A stretch of DNA of 64,000 bases. Origin: WJMT01 sp964599635 (GTDB taxonomy: Bacteria > Acidobacteriota > Aminicenantia > Aminicenantales > Aminicenantaceae). The notes under the pieces are model-generated. The model searched no databases. It saw only the letters and a list, made by a program, of their open reading frames with translations, and was not told the origin of the DNA. The stretch lies in assembly GCA_964599635.1 (NCBI GenBank), contig CAZRGM010000013.1, positions 1 to 64,000 of the forward strand, read 5' to 3'. The first letter of the stretch is position 1. The number at the start of each line of letters is the position of its first letter. Made by a program: the position numbers and the translations under genes. This document shows, piece after piece, positions 61,873 to 64,000 of the stretch.

Positions 61873-62064
61873 CAATTCAGGTGTGGCTGAAGCGACATTG
61901 AAGATTGTGCCTTCTGATGAGTTTTTTGAGGGAATCCAGCATAGCTGGACGCTGAGTATGTCTGACCCACGGACGGGGGAAGTTACGCAAGCGCCGAGAA
62001 AAACAAAGAGGAATGGGGTTAAAAATCTGAAGGGAGCTGAAGCCACACCTGAATTGCTATTCCT
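61865..62064 (+). repeat. Family C element, copy 4, with perfect 24 bp ends
   Basis: 200 bp element with a perfect 24-base terminal inverted repeat at 61865-61888 and 62041-62064 (starts AGGAATAGCAATTCAGGTGT). It spans the whole gap between convergent sucD and the M14 peptidase gene: the sucD stop lies in the left end and the M14 stop (62063-62065) touches the right end. The long stem could end transcription in both directions. Confidence 0.85.
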
Positions 62065-63763
62065 ATTTCTCAAAAGACATAAAAGGAACCAAAGGTAAAT
62101 CTTGTTTCTTAACAATTCTATAAAAAGGGAAAATATCTCCTTTTTCTGGCACCAGGTCATATTTCCAGTATCGAATCAATCCGAATTGAGACTCAGGTTC
62201 TAATAAACACGGAATGAGATTAGCTCCGGGTTGAATACACGAAATGTAAAAACCCCCCTCTTTGACCACAGTGTTTATCTCTTTTTTGTCTACACGGATC
62301 TTTTGGGGAGCTAAATAATCATATTCAGCTGGAACGATCTCTGCCACTTCATAGATTTGGACATCTACAAAACAATCCTGCTTAAAAAATTCAACCCTGA
62401 TATCATGTTTTAAAAGGGTTTGGACAATATCTTCATATTTAGAGGGAATGTAATAACCTAAAGGCCGCGCCACACTCACAAGGGGAAAAATATTAGGAAA
62501 CCAATTCTCCACCACGACTTCCTCTATTTTCCTATCCGATGGATAAGAATACGGCCTGAGATCTTCATAGACTAAAGAATCACCTGCTTTTTTATCACTC
62601 CTTAAGAATCCAATGATTCTATTCTCAGTTCTTATAAACTGTTTGATTTTAATAGAAGGCTCATTGGGATCCCGCTCATACTTCATTCTGAGATGGACTA
62701 AATCCTGTTCTGAATATCTGCTGGCTTTTTGGATTAATTCTTCACGTAAATTTTGAACCAAAGAAATGATTTCTTCTCCATGATCCCTAATGCTTTCTGC
62801 CATAAATCTAATCCCGTAATATTGATAATAGGTTCTCTCCTTTAGGGTTTCTAGGTCATGCCGGGAAGCCCCTTCTTGTATAAAGGAAAGAGTCTCATAG
62901 ATCCCAGGGCTGTTTCTCCCATCATTGAGATCAGTGGTGCTGAACCTTTTCATGAATTCGCGGCTTCCTCTATCCCCTTCCGAATAGTTAACTCCAGCAG
63001 AAGAATCAATCCCCATCCTCTGAGTAATCAAATACTCATGGAAAGTGATGTTTTTATCATTCAGCTTCTTCTCAATTTCAGATAAAAGTATATTTCTAGA
63101 AAATTCCTGTAGAGACTTGTGTATGTTTGGATTGGATACACATCCAATTGACACTTGATAATAATCATCACCTTTTTCATGAACATCCATTGTCACTTCA
63201 GGCATCCACTCTCTGAATATTTTATGGATCACCTCAGATTCTGGCGACTCAAGCTTGACTTGATCCCGATTTAAATCTAAATTTTGCTCATTTCGGCGGA
63301 TATCAAACCAAATCCCATATGGATTAGCCGCAGGCAGAACCAAAAAATTGACTTCTTTCAGCAACGGATTGAGATCTCCTACAGTTAGATCTCGGATGAA
63401 CATCAAAGATGCTTCCTTAGCTGACTGTTCATTTCCATGCTTTGCGCCCACAATATAAAAGGTCGGTTTAAACCTGTTTAAATCTTTTGGAGACGAAATG
63501 CCTTCTTCCGTAATAATGCACAACAGCAAATCTTTAGAATCATATTCTCTGCGAGCAAGGGTTCTCCCCACAATTTTGACATTCAAGTTGTCAGAAATCA
63601 TATCCAGTTGACTTAAAAAATAAGCCAACGCCTGATGTTGAGTATACTCAGTATAATTTGTAATCTCTGCTGGAGTTTTGACTGCTTCTTCTGCCAAAGA
63701 AAAAGCTCCCCCAAAAATCAATAAAGATATCACAAAGGCAAAAAAATTCTTTCTTAAATTCAT
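62063..63763 (-). CDS. Secreted M14-family zinc carboxypeptidase
   Basis: 566 residues with signal peptide (NLRKNFFAFVISLLIFGGAFS). Zinc ligands: H and E in VGAKHGNEQSAKEAS and H in VTMDVHEKGDD; the catalytic glutamate is probably in PGIYETLSFIQEGASR. The last 200 residues (from about 365) are a separate, less familiar domain, rich in aromatic and charged residues. Trims exported peptides or proteins. GGAGG lies before an ATG pair; 63763 has the better spacing. The stop is in the family C repeat. Confidence 0.9.
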   Translation of the reverse strand: MNLRKNFFAFVISLLIFGGAFSLAEEAVKTPAEITNYTEYTQHQALAYFLSQLDMISDNLNVKIVGRTLARREYDSKDLLLCIITEEGISSPKDLNRFKPTFYIVGAKHGNEQSAKEASLMFIRDLTVGDLNPLLKEVNFLVLPAANPYGIWFDIRRNEQNLDLNRDQVKLESPESEVIHKIFREWMPEVTMDVHEKGDDYYQVSIGCVSNPNIHKSLQEFSRNILLSEIEKKLNDKNITFHEYLITQRMGIDSSAGVNYSEGDRGSREFMKRFSTTDLNDGRNSPGIYETLSFIQEGASRHDLETLKERTYYQYYGIRFMAESIRDHGEEIISLVQNLREELIQKASRYSEQDLVHLRMKYERDPNEPSIKIKQFIRTENRIIGFLRSDKKAGDSLVYEDLRPYSYPSDRKIEEVVVENWFPNIFPLVSVARPLGYYIPSKYEDIVQTLLKHDIRVEFFKQDCFVDVQIYEVAEIVPAEYDYLAPQKIRVDKKEINTVVKEGGFYISCIQPGANLIPCLLEPESQFGLIRYWKYDLVPEKGDIFPFYRIVKKQDLPLVPFMSFEK

Positions 63764-63800
63764 CATTCCCTCCCCAAAAAATAATTTATACTTCTTAATG

Positions 63801-64000
63801 AACCTGAATTATTCACATGCCGAGGTTGCTGCAGATGCAAGGCGCAGGGCATGAAGTCGTGGTCCTTCACTACGAATGCCCTGCAACGAAGCAGATGCAG
63901 TGAGATCGGCTTGCCTCAATGGTAAAAAAATGGCGATTAAAATTAAAGTACAAACAGAAAAAATGTTCAAGACATTGTTCTTGAAAAAGTCCTGCAGTTC
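63801..64000 (+). repeat. Family A element, left part (cut by window edge)
   Basis: Left end AACCTGAATTATTCACATGC, then GAGGTTGCTGCAGATGCAAG, ATGCCCTGCAACGAAGCAGA, and from 63908 the same 93 bases that open the window. It lies upstream of the M14 gene; its right end is outside the window. Bases 63767-64000 hold nothing else clear. Confidence 0.8.

Noticed and set aside
1..64000. Window as a circular plasmid of about 63.9 kb
   Set aside because: No replication, partition or transfer genes, many core chromosomal genes, and the end match lies in a dispersed repeat; the option is kept only as an assembly question.

Overview
The window reads as chromosomal DNA of a Gram-negative-type (diderm) bacterium with rather AT-rich DNA. 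Evidence for an outer membrane: a TonB-dependent receptor, BamD, ExbD and two other predicted outer-membrane barrels. Evidence for a rod-shaped cell: mreBCD-mrdA-rodA. Gene content (heterodisulfide-reductase-like membrane Fe-S protein, K+-dependent pyrophosphatase, split methylmalonyl-CoA mutase, secreted peptidases, NSS and OPT importers) suggests a peptide- or amino-acid-using heterotroph, probably anaerobic. A candidate phylum near Aminicenantes/Acidobacteriota would fit, but this is an impression and nothing in the window proves it. I see no tRNA, rRNA, CRISPR array, transposase or phage gene.

Layout: 0.2-6.6 kb, TonB receptor, a repeat-filled gap, an EMO/HdrD-like membrane Fe-S protein and threonine aldolase. 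6.8-17.5 kb, PASTA protein, rpe, sugar epimerase, bamD, barrel protein, subtilase, recN, miaB, hppA. 17.9-26.1 kb, a nusA-infB-ylxP-rbfA-nrnA-truB translation/RNA operon, split by an inserted pair (L-serine dehydratase and an ornithine cyclodeaminase-family enzyme). 26-31 kb, NSS transporter with a 37-residue small subunit, twin DUF507 proteins, thioesterase, PKD-type barrel protein, ACT protein. 31.1-35.5 kb (minus), a tightly coupled operon of three GT4 glycosyltransferases and two small coiled-coil proteins. 35.8-45.4 kb, exbD, acyl-CoA dehydrogenase, a radical SAM/DUF2344 protein and the rod-shape cluster. 45.7-50.6 kb, OPT transporter, PqqD-like protein, def-fmt, M23 peptidase. 50.7-61.9 kb, methylmalonyl-CoA mutase, a short-chain dehydrogenase and most TCA enzymes (acnB, icd, mdh, fumarase beta, sucCD). 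62-63.8 kb, M14 carboxypeptidase.

The most unusual feature is the intergenic DNA. At least four families of non-coding, inverted-repeat-ended elements (here called A, B, C and D) fill most of the long gaps, often nested in one another. Some supply start codons (TonB receptor alternative start, PqqD-like protein) or stop codons (sucD and the M14 peptidase) to neighbouring genes. No transposase is present, so they look like MITE-type elements moved in trans. The first 93 and last 93 bases of the window are identical and both lie inside a family A element.

Regulation visible by eye: several sigma70-like promoters. Four genes without Shine-Dalgarno sequences (miaB, first DUF507, def, first gene of the glycosyltransferase operon) have a -10 box ending only 7-9 bases before the start codon, and truB has 15, which suggests leaderless or near-leaderless transcripts alongside ordinary SD-led genes.
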